Shown here: positions 17,338 to 25,455 of the stretch, one piece after another
Layout: every line of letters starts with the position of its first letter
Position numbering within the stretch: position 1 is the first letter of the stretch
NCBI RefSeq assembly: GCF_031157275.1
Contig: NZ_JAVIFW010000003.1
Location: forward strand, 124,001 to 188,000
DNA length: 64,000 bases
From: Streptomyces sp. LHD-70
GTDB lineage: Bacteria > Actinomycetota > Actinomycetes > Streptomycetales > Streptomycetaceae
Reading direction: 5' to 3'
Translations under genes and position numbers: made by a program
Notes under the pieces: generated by a model
Told to the model about the DNA's origin: nothing
Database searches by the model: none
The model's input: only the letters and a program-made list of their open reading frames with translations

Positions 17338-17625
17338 ATGAGCCTGACCGCCTGGCTGGCCGTGGCCGTCTTCGCCGTCGTCTACGTGCTGATCGCCACC
17401 GAGTTCGTGCACCGGGTGGCCGCCGCGCTGGGCGGTGCCGTCGTGATGCTGGTGATCGGGGCGACCGACCCGGAGCACGCGTTCTTCTCCGAGCACGCGG
17501 GGATCGACTGGAACGTCATCGTCCTGCTGCTCGGCATGATGCTCATCGTCGCGGTCCTCAAGCGGACCGGGATCTTCGAGTTCATCGCGATCTGGGCGGC
17601 GAAACGCGCGCGCGGCACCTCCTGA
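17338..17625 (+). pseudogene. ArsB/NhaD-like (SLC13-type) permease, 5' fragment
   Basis: The 95 residues have the usual start of an ArsB/CitM-type ion permease: first helix, EFVHRVAAALGGAVVMLV, HAFFSEHAGIDWN, LLLGMMLIVAVLKRTGIFEF and then WAAKRARG. Family members have over 400 residues and continue with the conserved DNVTT region; here the frame ends three codons after RARG. The remaining sequence is replaced by the tail of a different antiporter gene in another frame. GGGAGGAG precedes the start, so a truncated peptide could still be made. Confidence 0.8.
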
Positions 17626-18083
17626 ATACCGTCTTCGTCCTGGTCGCCTTCTTCACCCTGGTCCAGGGCCCGACGCTGCCCGCCGTAGCCCGCGGCCTGG
17701 GGCTGACCCGCGCGGACGCGCTGCACGACGTACAGGTGGAGACCGCGCTCCTGGACGTCCTGCACGCCGACCTGCTCACCGCGACCGTCCCGCCCGGATC
17801 ACGGCTCGCCGGCGTCGCCGTCTTCGAGCTGCGGCTGCCGCAGCCGACCGCCGTCACCCTGATCGTCCGCGACGGCACCGCCCTCGTACCGGGACCGGAC
17901 ACGGTGCTCCGCACCGGCGACGAGCTGCTGCTCATCACCACCCCGGAAGCCGGCGAGCGCACCGAGCGCCGCCTCCGCGCCGTGGGCCGCCGCGGCCGCC
18001 TCGCCCACTGGCTGGGCGAAACGGGAGATCCGGAACAGAACGGGACCTGGCGGGAGGCGGTACGGGGTGCGGGGCGGGGCTGA
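17613..18083 (+). pseudogene. NhaP2-like K+/H+ antiporter, 3' fragment with TrkA_C domain
   Basis: In a frame different from the permease fragment, the sequence reads NTVFVLVAFFTLVQGPTLP, the last membrane helix of a CPA1 antiporter of the NhaP2/CvrA type. It continues into a full TrkA_C ligand domain (PPGSRLAGVAVFELRLP, TLIVRDGTALVPGPDT, DELLLITTP) and the GRLAHWLGE end. The first some 370 residues of the antiporter are gone. The junction is near 17612. A start within this piece (ATG 17736) has no clear ribosome binding site. Confidence 0.8.
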
Positions 18084-18131
18084 GGAGAGGGGCCCGCGCA
18101 GGAAAGGGGACGCGCCGGGTATCAAGGAGTC

Positions 18132-19682
18132 ATGGCCACATCCGCGAACCGTTCCGTCCGCTCACTCCGCGGCCTCCTGAGGCACGCCGACCACACCGTG
18201 TTCCGGCAGGTCGCGATGCGGCCCTGGCCGGCCGCCGAGCCGGTGCTGCCGCGGCTGAGCCGAGCCGCCAACCACGGGCTGCTCTGGGGCGGGGCCGCCC
18301 TCGGCATGTGGGCGCTCGGCGGGGCGCGCGGGCGGCGGGCGGCCGTGCGCGGTATCGCCTCGCTCGCCCTCGCCTCGGCGACCGTGAACACGCTCGGCAA
18401 GGGCGCCGTGCGCCGCACCCGCCCGGTCCTCGACGCCGTCCCCGTCATCCGGCACCTGCCGCACCAGCCCCTGACCAGCAGTTTCCCGTCCGGTCACTCG
18501 GCGTCCGCGGCCGCCTTCGCCGCCGGTGCGGCCCTGGAGTCGCGCGGCTGGGGCGCGGTCCTCGCGCCCGTGGCGTTCTCCGTCGCGTTCTCCCGCATCT
18601 ACACCGGCGTGCACTACCCGAGCGACGTCCTCGTCGGGTCCGCCCTCGGCGTGACCGCCGCGTTCGCCGTGCGCGGCCTCGTGCCCTCCCGCGACCAGCT
18701 CCCGCCGCCCGCCCGCCAGCAGGAGTCCGCCCCCGCGCTCCCGGACGGCGACGGCCTGTACGTGGTCGTCAACCCCTCGTCCGGCGCGCAGCCCCAACTC
18801 GTCGATCCCGTACGCCAGTTGAGGTCGATGCTGCCGAGCGCCGAGATCATCCTGTACGACGACGAGGCGGGGCCGCTGCCCGATGTCCTGGAGGCGGCGG
18901 CTCGGGACGCGGCCCGCAAGGGCGGAGTGCTGGGCGTGTGCGGCGGCGACGGCACCGTCAACGCGGCCGTCGAACCGGCCCTCAGGTCCGGGGTCCCGCT
19001 GCTCGTGCTGCCCGGCGGCACGTTCAACCACTTCGCGTCCGACCTGGGCGTCGACACCATCCCGGACGCCTGTACCGCGGTTGCGAACGGGCACGCCGTA
19101 CGCGTCGACGTAGGCCGCATCACCCCGCTCACCGACCAGGCCGCCGCGCCGGACGCCGAGGCCGAACCGGCGTACTTCCTCAACACGTTCAGCCTCGGCG
19201 CGTACCCGGACCTGGTCCGGCTCCGCGAGCACTGGTCGCCCAGGATCGGCGGCCCCGCCGCGACGCTGCTCGGCATCGCGAAGGTCCTGCGCACCGCGCA
19301 CCCGATGCGGGCCGTGGTGAACGGCCGCCGCCGCGCCATGTGGCTGCTGTTCGCCGGCAACGGCGTCTACCAAAGCCTCGGCATCACCCCGATGCGCCGC
19401 CACGACCTCTCCGACGGCCTCCTCGACATCCGCATCGCCCACGGCGGCCACCTCGCCCGCACCCGCCTGCTCGCCACGGCCCTGGTCGGCGGCGTCGCCA
19501 GGACCCGTACGTACGCCGCGGCCCATGTGCCCCGCCTCCTGGTGTCGGGCCTGGCCGAGGGCACGCGGATGGCGTACGACGGCGAGGTCACGGACGCCCC
19601 GAGGGCCTTCCGCGTCGACAAGCTGCCGGAAGCGCTGACGGTCTACCGACCGCTCACGGAGTCCCCGCGCCTCGACCACTGA
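18132..19682 (+). CDS. PAP2 phosphatase / diacylglycerol kinase-type fusion protein
   Basis: A 516-residue fusion. The N-terminal half is a PAP2-type membrane phosphatase with KGAVRRTRP, the PSGHSAS motif and SRIYTGVHYPSDV. The C-terminal half (about 215 onward) is a diacylglycerol/sphingosine kinase-type catalytic domain with VVVNPSSG and the nucleotide loop GGDGTVNAAV. Such bifunctional proteins are common in Actinobacteria and are thought to work on lipid phosphates at the membrane. AAGGAG lies at correct spacing from the ATG. Confidence 0.9.
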   Translation: MATSANRSVRSLRGLLRHADHTVFRQVAMRPWPAAEPVLPRLSRAANHGLLWGGAALGMWALGGARGRRAAVRGIASLALASATVNTLGKGAVRRTRPVLDAVPVIRHLPHQPLTSSFPSGHSASAAAFAAGAALESRGWGAVLAPVAFSVAFSRIYTGVHYPSDVLVGSALGVTAAFAVRGLVPSRDQLPPPARQQESAPALPDGDGLYVVVNPSSGAQPQLVDPVRQLRSMLPSAEIILYDDEAGPLPDVLEAAARDAARKGGVLGVCGGDGTVNAAVEPALRSGVPLLVLPGGTFNHFASDLGVDTIPDACTAVANGHAVRVDVGRITPLTDQAAAPDAEAEPAYFLNTFSLGAYPDLVRLREHWSPRIGGPAATLLGIAKVLRTAHPMRAVVNGRRRAMWLLFAGNGVYQSLGITPMRRHDLSDGLLDIRIAHGGHLARTRLLATALVGGVARTRTYAAAHVPRLLVSGLAEGTRMAYDGEVTDAPRAFRVDKLPEALTVYRPLTESPRLDH

Positions 19683-19707
19683 GCCGCGCGCCGGGGCCGG
19701 GGCCGGG

Positions 19708-20817
19708 TCAGTTCGGTTCGATCCCGGCCCGCCGTGCCTGCAGTTCGGACCTGACGAGTTCGAGGAGCCGCCCCGACCAGTTGCGGCCCCGGCCGCCGTT
19801 GTCGCCCCAGAAGTGCGAGTCGTCGTCGTAGATCACGGTCGCGTCGTCCGTGGCGAGCAGGATCTCCGCCAGGTCGTCGTGCGTGAACTTGGCGCGCAGC
19901 AGCCCGGTCATCACGGCCGTACGGGCGTGCGTCCAGCCCTCGCGGCGTGGGGCGTCGGCGGCGAGCGTACGGGCCGCGTGCTCGGTGTCGGCCTCCGCGA
20001 TCGCCGCCCGTACGGAGAGGTCGTCGACGGACAGGGCCCAGTAGGCGTGCGCGACGGACGGGTAGCCGGCGCCCGCCACGGTGATCGGGGCGGGGTACTC
20101 GTGGCGCAGAGCGCGGGTGCCCGGGTCCTCGACCCGCTTCATCGGGAACGACTGGTAGAGCTTGATCGCGGGGGCGAACGAGGCGTCCGGTCCGTCCACC
20201 GGGACGCGCGGGGGCTCGGCCCGCCAGGCCGCGCGTTCCGCGAAGTACGCGAGGGCCTCGTCGTACTCCTCCTGCGTGACCGGCTCGTCCGGCCAGTCCT
20301 CGGTCCTGCCGCCGACCCCGGCCACGAGGACCTGCAGCGGGCCGTCCTTGCGGTCCATGTCGCCAAGGGCGTAACGGCGTTGGGTGACGGGGATCGCCCG
20401 GTACGCGGCGCGGGCGGCGGCCCGGTTCTCCTCGGTGCGCTCGACCAGGAAGACGTCGACGGCGGCGAGGCAGCGGGCGGTCGAGTCGGGGCGGCGGTTC
20501 AACTGCTCGATGGTGTCCCGGACTTCGGCCAGCAGGATCTCCGGCGTCAGCCAGGTGCTCGGCTCGCTGAACTGCCAGGCGGCCAGCTCGTGCCCGGACG
20601 CCCTGGCGCCTTCGGGGAGTTCGGTGGCGACCCAGCCCTGGCGCAGCTTCTCGGCGAACTCCTCGACGGTGACGAGGCCCCAGCAGTCGATCAGGCCGTC
20701 CGCGTAGATGAAGAGGTCGGTGAGGTGGTAGTCGAAGTTGTGGATGAAGGCGTGCCGCCAGGTGCCGGGTATGCGGACGCCGTCCGCCGTGCGATGGATG
20801 ATCCGGTTCTCGCGCAT
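19708..20817 (-). CDS. NADAR-family N-glycosidase with long N-terminal domain
   Basis: The 369-residue product ends with a NADAR domain (about residues 215-360), recognisable from LYQSFPMKRVED, AGYPSVAHAYWAL and the final SHFWGDNGGRGRNWSGRLL. NADAR proteins cleave N-glycosidic bonds in riboflavin intermediates or ADP-ribosylated guanine. The first 200 residues (around FIHNFDYHLTDLFIYADGLID) are an additional domain absent from E. coli YbiA; I do not recognise its function. Start placed at ATG of MRENRII because the upstream codons are not conserved-looking. Downstream end is only 25 bases from the convergent PAP2 gene. Confidence 0.82.
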   Translation of the reverse strand: MRENRIIHRTADGVRIPGTWRHAFIHNFDYHLTDLFIYADGLIDCWGLVTVEEFAEKLRQGWVATELPEGARASGHELAAWQFSEPSTWLTPEILLAEVRDTIEQLNRRPDSTARCLAAVDVFLVERTEENRAAARAAYRAIPVTQRRYALGDMDRKDGPLQVLVAGVGGRTEDWPDEPVTQEEYDEALAYFAERAAWRAEPPRVPVDGPDASFAPAIKLYQSFPMKRVEDPGTRALRHEYPAPITVAGAGYPSVAHAYWALSVDDLSVRAAIAEADTEHAARTLAADAPRREGWTHARTAVMTGLLRAKFTHDDLAEILLATDDATVIYDDDSHFWGDNGGRGRNWSGRLLELVRSELQARRAGIEPN

Positions 20818-20829
20818 CCGGCGATTGTG

Positions 20830-20881
20830 CCGCAGCGCCCGGCCCGCCACCCCCGTAGGGGCGGCGGACCGGGCGCTGCGG
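20830..20881 (-). terminator. Hairpin terminator downstream of gap
   Basis: CCGCAGCGCCCGG (20830-20842) and CCGGGCGCTGCGG (20869-20881) are perfect 13-base arms with a 26-base loop, placed after the gap stop codon on the minus strand. No U tract follows, as is usual in Streptomyces. Confidence 0.75.
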
Positions 20882-20906
20882 TGAACCGGGAGCCCGGAGC
20901 GGCGGA

Positions 20907-22361
20907 TCAGGCAGCCGGGGCCGGGTATGTCGGGTACTCGACGCCCGAGACGTGCTGGACGACCCGGATGACCTGGCAGGAGTAGCCGAACTCGTTGTCG
21001 TACCAGAGGTAGAGGATCGCGTTGTCGCCGTCGACCTTCGTGGCGCCGGCGTCGACGATCGAGGCGTGACGCGAGCCGACGAAGTCCATGGAGACGGCGT
21101 CCGGCGCGGTCGTGAAGTCGATCTGGCGCTTCAGCGGCGAGTTGAGCGAGACGTCGCGGAGGTACTCCAGGACTTCCTCGCGGTTGGTCTCGCGGCCCAG
21201 GCGCAGGCTGAGGATCGCGATCGAGACGTCCGGCACGGGCACGCGGATCGAGGAGCCGGTGATCGGCGCCTTCAGGTCCGGCAGGGCCTTCGCGACGGCC
21301 GACGCGGCGCCGGTCTCCGTGATGACCATGTTCAGCGGCGCGGAGCGGCCACGGCGGTCGGCCTTGTGGTAATTGTCAAGCAGGTTCTGGTCGTTGGTGA
21401 ACGAGTGCACCGTCTCGACGTGACCGCGCAGGACGCCGTACTCGTCGTCCATCGCCTTCAGCGGCGGCACGATCGCGTTGGTCGTGCAGGACGCGCAGGA
21501 CAGGATCTGCTCGTCCGGCTTGATCATGTCGTGGTTGACGCCGTGCACGATGTTCGGGACGTCGCCCTTGCCGGGGGCGGTCAGGACGACCTTGTCGATG
21601 CCGGGGCGCAGGTGCTTGGAGAGGCCCTCGCGGTCCCGCCACTTGCCCGTGTTGTCGATGAGGATGGCGTCCTTGATGCCGTACGCCGTGTAGTCGACCT
21701 CGGACGGGTCGTTGGCGTAGATCATCTTGATCTCGTTGCCGTTGGCGATGATCTTGCCGCCCGCCTCGTCGACGGTGATCGTGCCCTGGAACTGGCCGTG
21801 GATCGAGTCGCGGCGCAGCAGCGAGGCGCGCTTCACGATGTCCTCGGCGGCCCGCTCGCCGCCGCCGCGCACGACGATCGCGCGCAGCCGCAGGCCGTTG
21901 CCGGAGCCCGCCTTCTCGATGAGGAGCCGGGCGACGAGACGGCCGATGCGGCCGAAGCCGTAGAGGACGACGTCCCGGCCCTCGCGGCGCTCGATCTTGT
22001 TCTCACCGGTGGCGCCGGCGACGGCCTCGGCGGTGAACTCCTCGACGGACAGACCGCGGTCGTCGGCCCGGTGCGCCTCGGCGAGCAGACCGATGTCCAC
22101 CTGCGAGGGGCCGAGGTCGAGCGTGGTGAGGGCCTGCAGGAACGGCAGCGTCTCGGTGACCGAGAGCTCCTCGCCTGCGATCTGCCGCGCGAACCGGTGC
22201 GTCTTCAGGATGCTGACCACCGACTTGTTCACCAAGGAGCGGCTGTGCAGCAGGACGGTGACGTCCCGCTCGCGGTGCAGCTTCCCGATGATCGGGATCA
22301 TCGACTCCGCGATCTCCTCGCGGTTCTTCCAGTTGGTGAACGAGTCCTCGTTGACAGTCAC
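20907..22361 (-). CDS. gap: Glyceraldehyde-3-phosphate dehydrogenase, long form
   Basis: A 484-residue GAPDH of the long class. About 125 extra residues precede the Rossmann fold (VVLYGFGRIGRLVARLL). The catalytic cysteine lies in SCASCTTNAIVPPLK and the C-terminal domain contains the expected STGSS-type loop (APITGSSIRVPVPDVS) and WYDNEFGYS. The enzyme catalyses the phosphorylating oxidation of glyceraldehyde 3-phosphate. Streptomyces carry more than one gap gene; this long type matches the one described as Gap1 in S. coelicolor by its length. It is followed by a strong hairpin terminator. Confidence 0.93.
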   Translation of the reverse strand: MTVNEDSFTNWKNREEIAESMIPIIGKLHRERDVTVLLHSRSLVNKSVVSILKTHRFARQIAGEELSVTETLPFLQALTTLDLGPSQVDIGLLAEAHRADDRGLSVEEFTAEAVAGATGENKIERREGRDVVLYGFGRIGRLVARLLIEKAGSGNGLRLRAIVVRGGGERAAEDIVKRASLLRRDSIHGQFQGTITVDEAGGKIIANGNEIKMIYANDPSEVDYTAYGIKDAILIDNTGKWRDREGLSKHLRPGIDKVVLTAPGKGDVPNIVHGVNHDMIKPDEQILSCASCTTNAIVPPLKAMDDEYGVLRGHVETVHSFTNDQNLLDNYHKADRRGRSAPLNMVITETGAASAVAKALPDLKAPITGSSIRVPVPDVSIAILSLRLGRETNREEVLEYLRDVSLNSPLKRQIDFTTAPDAVSMDFVGSRHASIVDAGATKVDGDNAILYLWYDNEFGYSCQVIRVVQHVSGVEYPTYPAPAA

Positions 22362-22438
22362 GTTTTTATCTTTCGAGCTAGGCGGTGCTCATATGCTAAC
22401 CCTCCCGGTTCCGGGCACCGCCACGGGCCTCGGTGGGC

Positions 22439-23059
22439 CTACTCGAAGGGCGTCGTCGGGCCAGCGCCCCTGCGGACGATCTCGGCCTCGCCGCCCGAGA
22501 AGTCGATCACCGTGGTCGGCTCGGTGCCGCAGTCGCCGGAGTCCACCACCGCGTCCACGGCATGGTCCAGTCGCTCCTTGATCTCCCAGCCCTGGGTCAT
22601 CGGCTCGTCCTCGTCGGGCAGCAGCAGCGTGCTGGAGAGCAGGGGTTCACCGAGCTCGGCGAGGAGCGCCTGGGTGACGACGTGGTCGGGGATGCGCACG
22701 CCGACCGTCTTCTTCTTCGGGTGCATCAGCTGACGCGGCACCTCCTTCGTCGCGGGCAGGATGAAGGTGTAGCTGCCGGGGGTGGCCGCCTTGATCGCGC
22801 GGAACACGTCGTTGTCGAAGTAGACGAACTGGCCGAGCTGCGAGAAGTTCTCGCAGACCAGGGTGAAGTGGTGGCGCTCGTCGAGGTCGCGGATGGACCG
22901 GATCCGGTTGATGCCCTCGCGGTTGCCGAGCTGGCAGCCGAGGGCGAAACAGGAGTCGGTCGGATAGGCGACGAGGGCGCCGGAGCGGATGCTGTCCGCC
23001 ACGTTGGTGATGATGCGCCGCTGCGGGTTGTCGGGGTGCACGTCGAAGTACTTCGCCAT
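22439..23059 (-). CDS. Sua5/YciO/YrdC-type L-threonylcarbamoyladenylate synthase-like protein
   Basis: A 206-residue YrdC-domain protein: AYPTDSCFALGCQLG corresponds to the PTDT-type nucleotide motif, followed by HFTLVCENFSQL, FILPATKEVPRQL, VGVRIPDH and the end VIDFSGGEAEIVRRGAGP. It belongs to the YciO-like branch, whose role in tRNA t6A synthesis is less certain than that of Sua5 or TsaC. Start at ATG of MAKYFDV, where the frame becomes conserved. It is upstream of gap on the same strand with a 77-base gap. Confidence 0.85.
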   Translation of the reverse strand: MAKYFDVHPDNPQRRIITNVADSIRSGALVAYPTDSCFALGCQLGNREGINRIRSIRDLDERHHFTLVCENFSQLGQFVYFDNDVFRAIKAATPGSYTFILPATKEVPRQLMHPKKKTVGVRIPDHVVTQALLAELGEPLLSSTLLLPDEDEPMTQGWEIKERLDHAVDAVVDSGDCGTEPTTVIDFSGGEAEIVRRGAGPTTPFE

Positions 23060-23150
23060 TGGCCGAGCGTATGGGATCGGACCCGCGCGGGGGCCGTCAC
23101 GCGCGGATCGGGGCCGGTGCCTGCCGCCCGGCAAGGGTCGGGCCGTTTGC

Positions 23151-23238
23151 CCGCGTCTCCCGCGGCCCCCGCGTCTCCCGCGTCTCCCGCGTCTCCCGGG
23201 CCTCCCGGGCCTCCCCGGCCTCCCGCGCCTCCCGGGCC
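23151..23238. repeat. 9-bp-period repeat between Sua5-type and TetR genes
   Basis: The stretch is made of variants of CCGCGTCTC and CCGGGCCTC repeated about ten times, directly at the 3' end of the TetR gene and reaching towards the YrdC-type gene. It is a low-complexity tract and contains no gene. Confidence 0.85.
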
Positions 23239-23838
23239 TTACGCGCGGATCGCGCCGAGCAGCGTGCGGGCGCACAGCTCCCTGACCTCGTCCCGTCCCA
23301 GGTCCGGCTCGTCCAGCCAGTCCAGGCAGACGGTCACCAGGAACGACAGCCAGCCACGCACGGCGAGCCGTGTCGCGGAGCCGTCCGCCGTGTCGGCCGA
23401 GGCGGTCGAGAGCGCGCCCAGGATCTGCTGCTCCTGCGCGGCCAGGGCGGCCCGATACACCTCGCGCACCGTCGGATCGCCCGCAGCCTGCGCCCGGTGG
23501 AAGGCGCGGAAGCCCTCCGCGTGCTGCTCGACATAGGAGAGGAAGAGGTCGATGCCCGCGTCGATCTGCTCGCGCAGCGGGCGGCCCGGAACGGCGGCGG
23601 TCAGGCGCAGCATGCGCTCGCTCTCGTGCCGTACGACGGCGGCGAAGAACTCCCGCTTTGTCGGGAAATAGTGGTACAGGAGGCCGCGCGAGACTCCCGC
23701 GATCTCGGCGACCTGCTCGATCCACACGTCGTCGTACGGACTCTGCGCGAACAGGCGCGAGCCGACCGAGAGCAGTTGCTCGCGGCGTTCCTCGGTGCTC
23801 AGCCGGCGGCGGGTGCGTGAGCTGCGGTTCGCTGGCAT
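23239..23838 (-). CDS. TetR-family regulator divergent from the P450 gene
   Basis: A 199-residue TetR protein with helix-turn-helix EQVAEIAGVSRGLLYHYFPT at about residues 37-56 and a helical ligand-binding domain. Start at the ATG of MPANRSS; the longer open frame upstream is not supported. It is divergent from the BM3-like P450, an arrangement that recalls the BM3R1 repressor of P450 BM3 in Bacillus megaterium, which is released by fatty acids. I infer that it controls the P450 gene and itself across the 153-base intergenic region. Confidence 0.88.
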   Translation of the reverse strand: MPANRSSRTRRRLSTEERREQLLSVGSRLFAQSPYDDVWIEQVAEIAGVSRGLLYHYFPTKREFFAAVVRHESERMLRLTAAVPGRPLREQIDAGIDLFLSYVEQHAEGFRAFHRAQAAGDPTVREVYRAALAAQEQQILGALSTASADTADGSATRLAVRGWLSFLVTVCLDWLDEPDLGRDEVRELCARTLLGAIRA

Positions 23839-23991
23839 GGCAGGACCGTACTCGACGCCGTTCCGCGCGGGGAGCGAGGTTCCCCGCCGTACGTTCTTGA
23901 CGGCGATTCGGCGGCGTGACCACACTGGTGACGTCTATTGAACCGAGATGCAATAACGCAATCGGCGGGCATGGCAGGGGAGTTGGGGCAG

Positions 23992-25455
23992 ATGGCGCAG
24001 ATCACCGAGGCGGCGGCGCGCGACGGGGGAGCCGCTCTGCCCAAGGGCTTCCGCAGCGCGCAGCAGGGCTGGCCGGAGCTCGACCGCATCCCGCACCCGC
24101 CCCGCCGAATCCCGCTGATGGGAGACGTCGTCGGGGCGAACGTGCGCACCCCCGTGCAGGACTCCCTGCGCATCGCCCGCGACCTCGGCCCGATCTTCCG
24201 GCGCAAGGCCTTCGGCAAGGAGATCGTCTTCGTCGGCGGGGCCGGGCTCGCGGCGGACATGGCGGACGAGTCCCGGTTCGCGAAGCACGTCGGGCTCGGC
24301 GTGGCCAACCTGCGGCCGGTCGCCGGGGACGGACTGTTCACCGCGTACAACCACGAGCCCAACTGGCAGCTGGCGCACGACATTCTCGCGCCGGGGTTCA
24401 ACCGGGACGCCATGGCCGGATACCACCGGCTGATGCTCGACGTGGCCGGCCGGCTCACCGAGCGCTGGGACGAGCGGGAGCGCACCGGGAGGGCGGTGGA
24501 CGTGCCGGGTGACATGACGAAGCTCACCCTGGAGACCATCGCGCGCACCGGATTCGGGTACGACTTCGGCTCGTTCGAGCGGGAGCGCCCGCACCCCTTC
24601 GTGACCGCGATGGTCGGCACCCTCGCCTTCGCCCAGCGCCGCAACACGGTGCCCGCCGCGCTCGCCCCCGTCCTCCTGCGTGCGGCGACCCGGCGCAACG
24701 ACGCGGACATGGCGTACCTGAACCGCACCGTCGACGAGGTCGTCGCCGCGCGCCGGGCCGAGGGCGGCAGCGGTGAACTGCGGGATCTGCTCGACCGGAT
24801 GCTGGAGGTCGCCCACCCGGAGACGGGGGAGCGGCTCACCGCCGAGAACATCCGGCGGCAGGTCATCACGTTCCTCGTCGCCGGGCACGAGACCACCTCG
24901 GGCGCGCTCTCCTTCGCCCTGCACTACCTCGCCCGCCACCCCGAGGTGCTCGCCCGCGCGCAGGAAGAGGTGGACCGGGTGTGGGCGGGCAAGGACGTCC
25001 CCGCGTACGAGGACGTGGCGAAGCTGCGCTATCTGCGGCGGGTCCTCGACGAGTCCCTGCGCCTGTGGCCCACCGCGCCCGCCTTCGCCCGCGAGGCCCG
25101 GCACGACACCGTGCTCGGCGGCGAGCACCCGATGCGGCGCGGGGCGTGGGCGCTCGTCCTCACCATGACCGTGCACCGCGACCCGGAGGCCTGGGGCGAG
25201 GACGCGGAGGTGTTCGACCCGGACCGCTTCGACCCGAAGGCGGTACGGGCCAGGCCCGCGCATGTCTTCAAGCCGTTCGGCACCGGGGCGCGGGCCTGCA
25301 TCGGGCGGCAGTTCGCGCTGCATGAGGCGGTGTTGGTGCTCGGTCTTCTGCTGCGCCGGTACGACTTGCAGGGTGATCCCGGGTACCGGTTGCGGGTCGC
25401 GGAGCGACTCACGTTGATGCCGGAGGGGTTGAGGCTGCACCTGGCTCGGCGCTGA
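23992..25455 (+). CDS. Cytochrome P450, CYP102 (BM3 heme domain)-like, stand-alone
   Basis: This 487-residue P450 is strikingly like the heme domain of P450 BM3: ESRFAKHV, DGLFTAYNHEPNWQ, HDILAPGFN, TFLVAGHETTSGALSFAL in the I helix, RLWPTAPAFA, and the heme loop FKPFGTGARACIGRQFAL with the ligand Cys at about residue 436. No reductase domain follows; the chain ends after the heme domain. Stand-alone CYP102B proteins of this kind are known in Streptomyces and act on fatty acids. ATG 23992 is preferred because AGGGGAG lies nine bases upstream; TTG 23938 and ATG 23971 are alternatives. The electron donor must be encoded elsewhere. Confidence 0.9.
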   Translation: MAQITEAAARDGGAALPKGFRSAQQGWPELDRIPHPPRRIPLMGDVVGANVRTPVQDSLRIARDLGPIFRRKAFGKEIVFVGGAGLAADMADESRFAKHVGLGVANLRPVAGDGLFTAYNHEPNWQLAHDILAPGFNRDAMAGYHRLMLDVAGRLTERWDERERTGRAVDVPGDMTKLTLETIARTGFGYDFGSFERERPHPFVTAMVGTLAFAQRRNTVPAALAPVLLRAATRRNDADMAYLNRTVDEVVAARRAEGGSGELRDLLDRMLEVAHPETGERLTAENIRRQVITFLVAGHETTSGALSFALHYLARHPEVLARAQEEVDRVWAGKDVPAYEDVAKLRYLRRVLDESLRLWPTAPAFAREARHDTVLGGEHPMRRGAWALVLTMTVHRDPEAWGEDAEVFDPDRFDPKAVRARPAHVFKPFGTGARACIGRQFALHEAVLVLGLLLRRYDLQGDPGYRLRVAERLTLMPEGLRLHLARR

